Assembly: GCA_030833145.1 (NCBI GenBank)
Contig: JAURHT010000014.1
Location: 1 to 26,084, forward strand
Direction: 5' to 3'
Source: Aquirufa sp.
Lineage (GTDB): Bacteria > Bacteroidota > Bacteroidia > Cytophagales > Spirosomataceae
Length of the DNA stretch: 26,084 nucleotides
A program made the translations under genes and the position numbers. This document shows, piece after piece, positions 1-7,803 of the stretch. The first letter of the stretch is position 1, and each line of letters begins with the position of its first letter. The notes under the pieces are model-generated. The model was not told the origin of the DNA and did no database searches. It worked only from the letters and a program-made list of their open reading frames with translations.

Positions 1-1
1 C

Positions 2-1507
2 GCGTTGTCTATTCGCGCGGATGATCTGAAAAAACACTTGACTTTTATCGCTTCAGATAGCTTGAAAGGTCGTAATACGGGTTCGCCAGAACAGAAAGTG
101 GCTGCGAACTACATTGCAGACTCTTTTAAGAAATCAGGCATTGCGCCAGTGAATGGGTCTTATTTCCAAAAAGTGGACTTAGTCAACCGCGCCTGGACTA
201 ACGTTTTTATTTCTGCCAAAGGTAAGAAATACGAATACCTAGGCGAAATGATGGCGAATGCCTTAGCGCCAGTTGCAGCTAATTCAAAATTCCCGGTCGT
301 ATTTGCTGGCTTTGGAGTACAGCAAGGTGGCTACACGGATTTTGAAAAATTAAATGCTAAAGGCAAATACGTATTAGCTTTCGAAGGCGAGGCGAAAGAT
401 GCAGCTGGTCTTTATGTACTTTCTGGTTCAAAAGATCCATCCGTTTTTGGAAAAGGCGATGGCTGGAAAGAAAAATTAAAGCGCGCACAGGCGGCTGGAG
501 CGAAAGGTTTGATCTTGATCGCGGATCGTGATACGAAAGCTTTTGGCAATCAAGTACGTCAACGTCAAGTGATGATGAAGCGTTTCGGTAACGAGCGTAT
601 GGCCTTCGCTGACGCAGCCTCTGCGGCAAACGAGGCTCCCGTATTATTAATTTCTTCTGAAGCAGCTGCTGAAATCTTAGGCACGACCGAAGCAGAATTA
701 TTAGCGTACAAAGCTTCTTTAGCAACAGCAAAAAAATCAGTTGCATCGAAATTCAAAGCAGCTCCTATCGAAGTAACCATCGAAAGAACAGAAAAGCCAG
801 TAGACACATACAATGTGGTGGGCTATTTAGAAGGAACTGATAAGAAAGAAGAATTGGTTGTTTTAACTGCGCACTACGATCACATCGGGGTTTCTGCAGA
901 CGGCCAAATCAACAACGGCGCAAACGACGATGGTTCAGGAACCGTAACGGTAATGGAATTAGCGGAGGCTTTTGGTAAAGCAGCGGCAGAAGGGAAACGT
1001 CCACGTCGTAGTATCTTATTCATGACGGTAACGGGTGAGGAAAAAGGTCTTTTAGGTTCTGAATGGTACGCAAATCACCCTTTATTTCCACTAAAGAACA
1101 CGGTTGTGGATCTAAACACAGATATGACTGGTCGTTATGATGACGAGCACAAAGGCAAGCCTGACTACATCTACGAGATTGGTTCAGATAAATTATCGTC
1201 TCAATTACGCGAGGTGTTAATCGAGCAAAACAAGAAGCACGTAGGTTTAGAATTAGACTTCCGTTTTAATGACCCGAACGATCCGAACCGTTTCTACTAC
1301 CGTTCAGATCACTACAACTTCGCTAAATTCGGTATCCCAGTGGCATTCTTCTTCAATGGAGTGCATGACGATTACCACATGCCAGGCGATGAGGTAGATA
1401 AAATCGAGTTTGATCAAGTCCAAAAAGTAGGCCGCTTAGTGTTCTACATGGCTTGGGAAATCGCGAATAGAGAGCAGCGATTGGTGGTGGATTCGAATAA
1501 GCCGTAA
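2..1507 (+). CDS. M28 family zinc metallopeptidase with PA domain (5' partial)
   Basis: Probably an exported aminopeptidase-like zinc peptidase. The frame is open to the left edge and the first residues (ALSIRADDLKKHL) already match the start of the mature region of M28 enzymes, so the true start and signal peptide lie outside the window; the TTG at 5 is an internal Leu codon. A PA-domain-like insert runs from about 290 to 760. The metal site is complete: His in TAHYDHIG (872), Asp in NDDGSGT (926), the Glu pair in GEEKGLLG (1037-1042), Asp in DLNTDMTG (1121) and His in YHMPGD (1376). It is followed directly by a hairpin terminator. The family is clear; the substrate cannot be told from the sequence. 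Confidence 0.92.
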   Translation, partial: ALSIRADDLKKHLTFIASDSLKGRNTGSPEQKVAANYIADSFKKSGIAPVNGSYFQKVDLVNRAWTNVFISAKGKKYEYLGEMMANALAPVAANSKFPVVFAGFGVQQGGYTDFEKLNAKGKYVLAFEGEAKDAAGLYVLSGSKDPSVFGKGDGWKEKLKRAQAAGAKGLILIADRDTKAFGNQVRQRQVMMKRFGNERMAFADAASAANEAPVLLISSEAAAEILGTTEAELLAYKASLATAKKSVASKFKAAPIEVTIERTEKPVDTYNVVGYLEGTDKKEELVVLTAHYDHIGVSADGQINNGANDDGSGTVTVMELAEAFGKAAAEGKRPRRSILFMTVTGEEKGLLGSEWYANHPLFPLKNTVVDLNTDMTGRYDDEHKGKPDYIYEIGSDKLSSQLREVLIEQNKKHVGLELDFRFNDPNDPNRFYYRSDHYNFAKFGIPVAFFFNGVHDDYHMPGDEVDKIEFDQVQKVGRLVFYMAWEIANREQRLVVDSNKP

Positions 1508-1525
1508 AATCGCAACGCGATTTTT
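1506..1525 (+). terminator. Hairpin terminator after the M28 peptidase gene
   Basis: An 8-bp perfect stem (AAAATCGC / GCGATTTT) with a 3-nt loop AAC overlaps the stop codon and ends in a T run at 1521-1525. Confidence 0.6.
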
Positions 1526-1526
1526 C

Positions 1527-1558
1527 AAAGCACAAAGAGCAAAGCACAAAGCATAAAG
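1527..1558 (+). repeat. 7-bp tandem repeat, AAAGCAY type (left arm)
   Basis: Four and a half heptamers in phase: AAAGCAC, AAAGAGC, AAAGCAC, AAAGCAT, AAAG. Related heptamers lie in the opposite orientation at 1641-1701, so the two tracts form an imprecise inverted pair around two hairpins. Confidence 0.8.
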
Positions 1559-1563
1559 TTTGT

Positions 1564-1595
1564 ATCAAAAAGGGGACCTCGGTCCCCTTTTTGAT
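1564..1595. terminator. Bidirectional terminator between convergent genes
   Basis: A perfect 15-bp complementarity (1564-1578 with 1581-1595) has a GGGGACC/GGTCCCC core, with A5 on one side and T5 on the other. It therefore works as an intrinsic terminator in both directions, for the M28 gene from the left and the DUF4954 gene from the right. A second hairpin, ATCCCC-GGA-GGGGAT, lies at 1621-1635. Confidence 0.85.
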
Positions 1596-1640
1596 GTATT
1601 CAGAAATGTTTCATAAACGTATCCCCGGAGGGGATTCCAT

Positions 1641-1701
1641 CTTTATTCTTTATGCTCTATGCTTTATTCTTTAATCCTTACTTTATGCTCTATGCTTTAA
1701 T
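1641..1701 (-). repeat. 7-bp tandem repeat (right arm) running into the DUF4954 gene
   Basis: On the plus strand the heptamers are CTTTATT, CTTTATG, CTCTATG, CTTTATT, CTTTAAT, then a 5-bp break, then CTTTATG, CTCTATG, CTTTAAT. This is the reverse complement of the AAAGCAT-type unit at 1527-1558. The last block covers the stop codon and final codons of the minus-strand gene (1683-1700), so the repeat encodes its LKHRA terminus. Confidence 0.8.
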
Positions 1702-3833
1702 CCCTCTAGTTTTTCTCTAAAGTCAATCGCGCGCATTTTTGCTTCCTGAATAAACTCATTATCCTTCACGTCACCAATCACGGCATCGAGTTCTGCTGTA
1801 TTGCCAAACATCGCTAATCGGAACGGATCCTCGTAGTCTTTTGAACGTGATCGTTCGATACCAACTGTTAAGAAATCAGCTGTGGCAATGGCGCGATCAA
1901 TCCAAGCTGGGATATTCTCGAAAGCCTTCGGATTGATTTGTAATAGGCCGTTTAAGGCATTTTCGAATTTCTGTTCTGGGTATAGCGCCGCTTGTTTTTC
2001 GTAGAATTCGTGCACTTGCTTCCAGCGAGTGATTTTACCTGATTTGACGTTTTCTTTCATCTCGTGGATGACGCCAGATGGAATTAATTGGCCACCTAGA
2101 TTTTCCCACACTTGAATGGCTGTGGCGTTCTTTAATGTTGCTTGCAAAAGTGCCGATGGAGAAGCTGTTGGGTGACGCTCGGAAGTGGCTAACCATTCTT
2201 TGGCCGCATGGTAATACAGCAAATCATGGAAGATTTGGTAGGCTTTATGGGCCTTCGAGATGCGCGTTCTGCGTTTCGTGTTTTCGATGCCGGTTGCATA
2301 GACGGCTAGCGGATTCGACGCATTTGCGGGGTCGTTTAACCAGGCTTTGCCATCTCCACCGCCTAGCGAGTCAGAAACCCATTTCTCCAATAAGTTGATC
2401 CCTTGTAAGATTTCCGAAACCGTGTCAGGTGCTAAGAAATCAAATTCGAGCAACATGTCTTTGTCCGTTCTTTGATCTCTGGCTGCGAATTTCCAGGCAT
2501 TACGGGCTAGGGCATACATATTGTATTGGAACCAATAGCCGGCGATGATTAATAATCCGCCTTCCGTGTCATCGTTTCCGATCAAAGAGAAAGGTAGTGG
2601 ATTGTGGATTTCGCCGGGGTAATTTCCTTTCGAAATCAGGTTAAAGGAAGCGAACTTCGAGTTGTGTTTTAGGGCCACAGATAATCCAGGCCAAAATCCA
2701 CGTCCCGCCTGTAATTCTCCATCCGCTCCGCGGGAATTGTGGTTAGAGCCGAGAGTCGCGCCAGCGGCCATATTGCTTTGGCCTTTGACGATCGCTGCGC
2801 ACAAGAACGAGTTATTGTGGTGTTGTTCGTGGGCCGGGAAAATGAGGGCGTTTAATACCTCGCAGCAGGAAATGGTGGAATTACTTCCTAAAAAGGAGTT
2901 GATCAAACGCGCGCCATATTTCAGTTGCGAGTGTGCCGCTAATATGAAACGAACCGCCTTCACGCCGTAGAAAATGCGGCAGCCTTCGTGGATGATACCG
3001 TTCACAATTTCGCAGCCTTCGCCTATTTGGGTGGAGGCCTCTGCGTTCGAGATGATGGTTAAGTTCTTTAATTTATTCGCGCCTTTGATATAGGTGTCGG
3101 TCCCCATATTGACGTCCTTGATAATTCCGGTATTTTTGATGACGGTGCGATCCCCGATTTGACCGTAGAATCCGCGTTTAGACGAGAATTCTTGGATGGT
3201 CATTTCTTTGTATTTCGCTTGTAATAAAGTGTCATCACGGTCTTGGGTCCATAAAAAAGCATCAGCTGGTTTCATGCCCACGAAAGGAATGACTTTTCGG
3301 CCTCCATTTTCATTGCCTAATTCCATCCAAATTCGGATGCGCTCTTCTTCGCCTTTCTTCACAATACCATTACCAAATTTCGCCGTCGCCGTGGTAGCTA
3401 ATTCGTTCACTTGGAGGATCATGACCTCGTTTCCGATTTGGTAATGAGACAATAAATTCACGCGATCGATCGCTACGTTATCGCCAAAATCACAGGAGAT
3501 CAAGGTGCTATTATAAAGCCCCACCGGCATGCGCAGGTTTTTGAATTCTAAATAGCAACTCTCTAAAATTCCAATGCGGTTTATGCCAAAAAAGCGGCAA
3601 TTTTTGACCAAATAGGGATTAAAACCCTCTTTCACCCACACATCTTTCCAGTTTTCCGCCTCGTTCAAGTTCGCCTCTAGGATGCTAATTTCACGCGGAG
3701 CTAAAGCCCGGTAAGCCCCTAAGTCGATGTTGGAGTTGCGGTGGTCGAATTCGCTTTGGCCCTCTTCTAAAAAAGCAGGCGTTACGAAATCAAATCCGAG
3801 TTTTGAAAGGGGTTTTTTATCGATTCTATTCAT
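1683..3833 (-). CDS. DUF4954 family protein, beta-helix (hexapeptide-like), possibly sugar-nucleotide related
   Basis: A 716-residue cytoplasmic protein with no signal peptide or membrane segment. It resembles the DUF4954 family common in Bacteroidota and spirochaetes. Residues of about 90-130 and 225-370 show short repeating turns rich in I/V, G, N and C (for example KNCRFFGINRIGILESCYLEF-like strings), as in left-handed beta-helix proteins related to sugar-nucleotide acyl- and nucleotidyltransferases. The last 250 residues are helical. The molecular function is not established. The ATG overlaps the stop of the upstream VOC gene by 4 bp (ATGA), implying coupled translation with the VOC and GH130-like genes. 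The C-terminal residues KHRA and the stop come from the heptamer repeat. Confidence 0.8.
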   Translation of the reverse strand: MNRIDKKPLSKLGFDFVTPAFLEEGQSEFDHRNSNIDLGAYRALAPREISILEANLNEAENWKDVWVKEGFNPYLVKNCRFFGINRIGILESCYLEFKNLRMPVGLYNSTLISCDFGDNVAIDRVNLLSHYQIGNEVMILQVNELATTATAKFGNGIVKKGEEERIRIWMELGNENGGRKVIPFVGMKPADAFLWTQDRDDTLLQAKYKEMTIQEFSSKRGFYGQIGDRTVIKNTGIIKDVNMGTDTYIKGANKLKNLTIISNAEASTQIGEGCEIVNGIIHEGCRIFYGVKAVRFILAAHSQLKYGARLINSFLGSNSTISCCEVLNALIFPAHEQHHNNSFLCAAIVKGQSNMAAGATLGSNHNSRGADGELQAGRGFWPGLSVALKHNSKFASFNLISKGNYPGEIHNPLPFSLIGNDDTEGGLLIIAGYWFQYNMYALARNAWKFAARDQRTDKDMLLEFDFLAPDTVSEILQGINLLEKWVSDSLGGGDGKAWLNDPANASNPLAVYATGIENTKRRTRISKAHKAYQIFHDLLYYHAAKEWLATSERHPTASPSALLQATLKNATAIQVWENLGGQLIPSGVIHEMKENVKSGKITRWKQVHEFYEKQAALYPEQKFENALNGLLQINPKAFENIPAWIDRAIATADFLTVGIERSRSKDYEDPFRLAMFGNTAELDAVIGDVKDNEFIQEAKMRAIDFREKLEGLKHRA

Positions 3834-4225
3834 ATCTCATAAAATTCAAGGGGCAAATCATCCGGGTCCGCGATAAACGTAAAGCGCTTCCCAGTGAACT
3901 CATCGATGCGAATGGGCTCCGATGTGATGCCTTTTTTGGTTAATTCCTGCACCGTAAAGTCCAGGTTGTTTACTTGAAATGCCAAATGCCGCAAACCACA
4001 ACTTTCCGGTCTCGATGGGCGGGTAGGTGGGTTCGGGAAAGAAAACAATTCAATCACATACTGATCATTCAGCGCTAAATCCAATTTATAGGAATCTCGT
4101 TCCGCACGGTACACCTCTCGGATGATTTCAAGTCCTAAATCCTGGGTGTAAAAGGCCTTAGAACGCGCATAATCCGTGCAGATGATGGCAATGTGGTGGA
4201 CGCTATGTAATCCTAAAGAGTTCAT
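3830..4225 (-). CDS. gloA2: VOC family protein, YaeR/GloA2-type glyoxalase-like
   Basis: A 131-residue single-unit vicinal-oxygen-chelate protein. The sequence closely follows E. coli YaeR: VHHIAIICTDYARSKAFY, then DLALNDQYVIELFSFP, PSRPESCGLRHLAF, and KRFTFIADPDDLPLEFYE at the end. Candidate metal ligands are H11, E59, H80 and E127, the usual H/E/H/E set. The family includes glyoxalase I and small-molecule-modifying enzymes; the YaeR substrate is not settled, so detoxification of a reactive carbonyl or sugar-derived compound is an inference. It overlaps the genes on both sides by 4 bp (ATGA at 3830-3833 and at 4222-4225), placing it in a tight unit between a secreted glycosidase and a DUF4954 protein. 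Confidence 0.88.
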   Translation of the reverse strand: MNSLGLHSVHHIAIICTDYARSKAFYTQDLGLEIIREVYRAERDSYKLDLALNDQYVIELFSFPNPPTRPSRPESCGLRHLAFQVNNLDFTVQELTKKGITSEPIRIDEFTGKRFTFIADPDDLPLEFYEI

Positions 4226-5277
4226 TTTTTGACAGAAACAGCGATTTTAGAGTCTGCGGTTCCATAATACAGAAACCATTTTCCTTTAAATGGCACAAGG
4301 CCTTCCACGAAACAGACTTCGTTTACTTCACCCACTTTTTCATAGGGCTGATTAGGCCAAATAAAGGGTTCATTCGTTCTTGCCAAAACCTTGTACGGTT
4401 TTTGAGCATCAAACAAAACTTGTCCCGCCGCATACGTAAATTTAGGGAAGCGCGACTCGTTATAATTCGCCGCGTTTGAGCTGTTGTAGATTAATACAAT
4501 TCCTTCTTTGCGAAGCAGTGCGTAAGGCCCTGGTTCCACTAAACGGCTATCAAAATAACCCGCACGTGGTTTTAAAACGGATAAACGAACATTCGTTTCC
4601 GCATTCTCCGGGATATCCCAATGACGCAAGTCTTTGGAAGTAGCTAGGAATAAGTCGGTGTCGCCGAAATACATATAGTAGAGTCCATTGATCTTTTTCG
4701 CCACGATGCTAGTACCGTTTTGAACCGAAACGATTGCCCCTGATTTAGACCAAGTATTCAGGTATTTTTCAGACGCAAAAAGTGGTCCTATTTTCTCCCA
4801 AGTTTGTAAGTCTTTCGAAAACGCGCCGCAAAGTCGTGCGAATTTGCCGTCGTATGAAGTATAGGTTAGGAAATAACCACCATCCTCGGTTTCTACGATT
4901 CGAGGATCTTCGATGCCGCCTGGCCATTCGAAGCCGCGGAATGCGTCATTCGAAGGGAATAAGATGGGTTCTGGGCTTTTTTTGAAATGGATGCCGTCTG
5001 CACTGGTGGCTAAACCGATGCGGGAAGTGCCCAAAGAGTCTTGCGCACGGTACAATAAATGAACGAGGCCGTTGCGAACGAGGGCTGTTGGATTTAAGAC
5101 GTTTTTGTTTTCCCAGCCTACTTTTTTGCCAGTGATGGGATCGAGGAAACGCGCTTCAAGCGAAGGGGAAAGAATCGGATTTTCAGCGTCAGCTTTTTTG
5201 AATCCGGTCAACTGCCAGGTTTGAGCAGTGGCCGAAAGCGATAAGCTCAAAAGCACCCACAATAAAATTCGTTTCAT
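4222..5277 (-). CDS. Secreted GH130/GH43-like five-bladed beta-propeller glycosidase
   Basis: A 351-residue exported protein. Residues 1-19 form a typical signal peptide (MKRILLWVLLSLSLSATAQ). The rest has repeated propeller blades: NPTALVRNGLVHLLYRAQD (about 62-80), GGIEDPRIVE (120-129), YFLTYTSYDGKFARL, YYMYFGDTDLFLATSKDLRHW and KGKWFLYYGTADSKIAV near the end. The EDPR motif (D124) matches the catalytic Asp region of GH130, a family with mannoside phosphorylases and exported beta-1,2-mannosidases. Export argues for a hydrolase rather than a phosphorylase, but this is inference and GH43-type enzymes share the fold. It is the first gene of a coupled trio with the VOC and DUF4954 genes, 75 bp downstream of the LolA-like gene. 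Confidence 0.75.
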   Translation of the reverse strand: MKRILLWVLLSLSLSATAQTWQLTGFKKADAENPILSPSLEARFLDPITGKKVGWENKNVLNPTALVRNGLVHLLYRAQDSLGTSRIGLATSADGIHFKKSPEPILFPSNDAFRGFEWPGGIEDPRIVETEDGGYFLTYTSYDGKFARLCGAFSKDLQTWEKIGPLFASEKYLNTWSKSGAIVSVQNGTSIVAKKINGLYYMYFGDTDLFLATSKDLRHWDIPENAETNVRLSVLKPRAGYFDSRLVEPGPYALLRKEGIVLIYNSSNAANYNESRFPKFTYAAGQVLFDAQKPYKVLARTNEPFIWPNQPYEKVGEVNEVCFVEGLVPFKGKWFLYYGTADSKIAVSVKK

Positions 5278-5287
5278 TTTCGACTCG

Positions 5288-5303
5288 ATTTAGACATCTA
5301 AAT
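5288..5303. promoter_or_regulatory. 16-bp palindrome just upstream of the GH130-like gene
   Basis: ATTTAGA-CA-TCTAAAT is a perfect 7-bp inverted repeat with a 2-bp spacer, starting 11 bp before the start codon on the minus strand. Its size and symmetry suit a dimeric repressor or a small 5' UTR hairpin. No bound protein can be named. Confidence 0.35.
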
Positions 5304-5352
5304 TACGAAAAAAGAACGAAAGCTACCGGTAATATAGTACAAGAAAGGAGAC

Positions 5353-6021
5353 TTAGTCTTTGAAGATTTTGTCTTCGATTCCTTGGTTAATGACGTAGTT
5401 TGTGAGTGACAGGCGAATCTGGCCGGTTTTGCGCGTATTTACCGGTGCTACCGCGGTGCGGTTGATGTCGACTACGACGCCTTTCGGGATCTTGAATTTT
5501 TTCACGTCCACGGTAATATTCAATTCGGAAGGTAGGCCAAAGGCTTTTTCAGCACCATACACATAGGTAGAAAGGACGGTTCCATTGCTGCGGGAGGTGA
5601 TTTGGGATTTTAATATCAAATCTAATGTAGGATCGACCCAGATTTTAGCTAATACAATTTCACCGGAATCGTCCGTGGGAAGCAAGGTGATCGACTCTGT
5701 TTTCACTCCGTCGATGACCTCGAAACCGGTGAATAAAGCATTGTAGGCCGCTTTATTTTTTAGTAGGGCAGTTAGGTCGGTGAACCCTTTTTTGGGCAAA
5801 ATCGCAATCCCTTTTGTAATCATCCGGAATTTTTCCGGCTGCTTGAAATAAATCGTTGCCTTCGCCGGCATAATTTTGACCAGCGGAATGTCGGATTTAA
5901 TCTGCGCATCCACTTTGTAATCACGCACCTTGTTTATTCGGGCCAAAACCTGCACAACCGTTTTGTTCGCATCTTGTGCGAAAACAGAAAAAGAGAGTAA
6001 TAATAAGAGGTTGCGCATCAT
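5353..6021 (-). CDS. LolA-like periplasmic outer-membrane lipoprotein-sorting family protein
   Basis: A 222-residue exported protein with a short signal peptide (MMRNLLLLLSFSVFAQ). The mature part matches LolA/LolB-like beta-barrel proteins: a leading helix (TVVQVLARINKVRDYKVDAQIKSD), then strands containing KATIYFKQPEKFRM and, later, LAKIWVDPTLDLILKSQI, the usual hydrophobic-cavity pattern. It probably binds a lipid or lipidated cargo in the periplasm. The start overlaps the stop of the permease gene by 4 bp (6018-6021), so it is likely the dedicated periplasmic partner of the ABC-2 exporter. It may not be canonical LolA, which is normally encoded apart from such an exporter. Confidence 0.75.
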   Translation of the reverse strand: MMRNLLLLLSFSVFAQDANKTVVQVLARINKVRDYKVDAQIKSDIPLVKIMPAKATIYFKQPEKFRMITKGIAILPKKGFTDLTALLKNKAAYNALFTGFEVIDGVKTESITLLPTDDSGEIVLAKIWVDPTLDLILKSQITSRSNGTVLSTYVYGAEKAFGLPSELNITVDVKKFKIPKGVVVDINRTAVAPVNTRKTGQIRLSLTNYVINQGIEDKIFKD

Positions 6022-6863
6022 GATTGAATGTCTTTACGGTGGAACGTGTACAACGAAACGGAAATTAACACCACATTGTGTGCCACTAAAACGCCCACGG
6101 ATCTCCAAATGGCCGAAAGCGGCAATGGATCCTCAAAGAATGAGCGCCAAGCTGCCATGTGAGTGGTAAATAAGTACGGTTTAATCGGGTCAAAAACGCG
6201 TACGTCCAAGGTCCCGATAATTGTAAACAATAAGATAACGGACATCGTCGCCACAATAGGTCCGATGGAATTGTCCGTAAAACAAGATAGGCAAATTGAT
6301 AAGGAGCTGACCGTGAACAAGGCTAAAAACGCCACTGCAAACCCGCCCAAATAACGCCAATTCACATCCGCCTCCTGCAAAATCACTAATCCATCTGAAT
6401 TCAACACCATCATATCCCCCGTTCCGAAAAGTAATTTCCCTACCACCACGGACATCACACCCATCCACAAAATGACGATCAAGGTATAAATGCCTCCCGC
6501 AATAAACTTCGATAATAGTAATTGAATGCGCGAAATTGGCTTAGTCGCTAACATACGAATGGTGCCCATCGCCGCCTCTCCAGACACTAAGTCACCGGTG
6601 ACCAAAGCGACTAGGAGCGGAATTTGGACTAATAACATTTGCAAAATGATGAAAGCAACCAGATTTCCATTCAATACATTGCCTTCAAAGGTCAACGTTT
6701 GCTCGAAGGAAGAGGTCACAAAGGAAATGATCGACATTCCATCTGCTTTCAACGCAAACTGGATGACGCCCACTAAAACGGTGATAGCTGCGAGCCCCAA
6801 ATAGCTTCGGGGCTTCAGCGCAATCTTAATAATTTCGTTGTATATGCTGTTGAAAAGGATCAT
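6018..6863 (-). CDS. ABC-2 type exporter permease
   Basis: A 281-residue inner-membrane protein with about six hydrophobic segments: one near residues 20-38, one around 68-87, one around 118-142, one around 170-192, one around 200-215 and one near the C-terminus. The stretch GEAAMGTIRMLATKPISRIQLLLSKF after the second segment is the ABC-2 hallmark (SGE..GT.....KPISR), the coupling element that contacts the ATPase. The start overlaps the ATPase stop by 4 bp and the stop overlaps the LolA-like start by 4 bp. The substrate is unknown; lipid or lipoprotein export is suggested only by the LolA-like neighbour. Confidence 0.9.
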   Translation of the reverse strand: MILFNSIYNEIIKIALKPRSYLGLAAITVLVGVIQFALKADGMSIISFVTSSFEQTLTFEGNVLNGNLVAFIILQMLLVQIPLLVALVTGDLVSGEAAMGTIRMLATKPISRIQLLLSKFIAGGIYTLIVILWMGVMSVVVGKLLFGTGDMMVLNSDGLVILQEADVNWRYLGGFAVAFLALFTVSSLSICLSCFTDNSIGPIVATMSVILLFTIIGTLDVRVFDPIKPYLFTTHMAAWRSFFEDPLPLSAIWRSVGVLVAHNVVLISVSLYTFHRKDIQS

Positions 6864-7771
6864 TGAGATACGATTTTAATGAAATAATCCTCCAGCGTGC
6901 GTTTCGCTTCTAGGCTATAAATTTCAATATTTTGCTCCACGAGAAGTTTCGTAAGAGAAGGGATTTCTGATTTTTCGATCGGAAATTGAATAGAAGAGTC
7001 ACCCACATTATCCCATAAGAGCGTAGGTTTCCAGGCTAACAAGACATTTTTTGCAGCCGGCATCGGACTCGCTTCCAAGCGCAAAATGAGGTTTTCGCCA
7101 TTCATTAAATCACTCACATTTCCCTCCACGATCGACCGGCCTTTATTAATGATGACCATTCGGTTGCAGATCAGTTCGATTTCTGCCAAATTATGAGAGG
7201 ACAACAACACCGTTTTGTTTTGCTCGTTTTTCAGACGCAAAATCAAGTTTCGGATATCGATAATCCCTTGGGGATCTAAACCAGTAGTGGGTTCATCTAA
7301 AATGATAAGATCGGGATTGTGCAAGAGCGTTTGGGCGATGCCTAAACGTTGTTTCATCCCATGGGAGAAGCCCGCAAATTTGTCTCGTTCGCGACCGCCT
7401 AAGCCTACGAAGTCTAACATTTTGTAGATTTCTTGCTTGTTGGAGGGTTTTCCGGAGATGCGGGAGAAGATTTCTAGATTTCTGTAAGCGGATAAATATT
7501 TATAGAAATCTGGTTTTTCAATGATACTCCCGATGCGTCCTAAGATGGATTCGCGGTGGGTGGTGATGGATTCGCCAAAAATCTCGACCGTCCCACTATC
7601 CGGTTTAATTAATGAATTTAGGCATCGGATGCTGGTACTTTTTCCAGCCCCATTGGGTCCTAAAAAGCCAAAAACATCGCCTTTGTAAACAGAAAAACTG
7701 ACATCTGAGACGGCTTGGAAGGAACCAAATTTTTTAGACAGGTGGCGGACCTCTATAATTTTTTCAGGCAT
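6860..7771 (-). CDS. ABC transporter ATP-binding protein (ABC-2 exporter)
   Basis: A 303-residue cytoplasmic ATPase. Walker A is GPNGAGKST (residues 38-46), the signature is FSHGMKQRLGIAQ from about residue 135, Walker B is LIILDEPTTGLD near 157, and the switch His is in LLSSHNLAEIE. The divergent signature (FSxGM instead of LSGGQ) is usual for the BcrA/NatA/CcmA-like exporter branch. A C-terminal extension of about 80 residues (ILRLEASPMPAAKNVLLAW onward) is typical of that group. It couples to the permease by an ATGA overlap and lies 32 bp downstream of the MmcQ-like gene. Confidence 0.93.
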   Translation of the reverse strand: MPEKIIEVRHLSKKFGSFQAVSDVSFSVYKGDVFGFLGPNGAGKSTSIRCLNSLIKPDSGTVEIFGESITTHRESILGRIGSIIEKPDFYKYLSAYRNLEIFSRISGKPSNKQEIYKMLDFVGLGGRERDKFAGFSHGMKQRLGIAQTLLHNPDLIILDEPTTGLDPQGIIDIRNLILRLKNEQNKTVLLSSHNLAEIELICNRMVIINKGRSIVEGNVSDLMNGENLILRLEASPMPAAKNVLLAWKPTLLWDNVGDSSIQFPIEKSEIPSLTKLLVEQNIEIYSLEAKRTLEDYFIKIVSQ

Positions 7772-7803
7772 ATTCTTTAAACACCTAAAAACAGCAAAAG
7801 GTT

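Noticed and set aside
357..813. Open frames on the strand opposite the M28 peptidase
   Set aside because: Their products are low-complexity (Leu/Arg/Ser- or Ala-rich) with no recognisable motif, and they lie wholly inside a well-supported gene. Other opposite-strand frames across the window were dismissed for the same reason.
1527..1701. CRISPR-like array
   Set aside because: Units are 7 bp with no spacers between them, so this is a simple tandem repeat.
7355..7369. Degenerate ABC signature (FSHGM instead of LSGGQ) as a sign of an inactive ATPase
   Set aside because: FSxGM followed by KQR is the usual form in the BcrA/NatA-like exporter ATPases, and the Walker motifs and switch His are intact.
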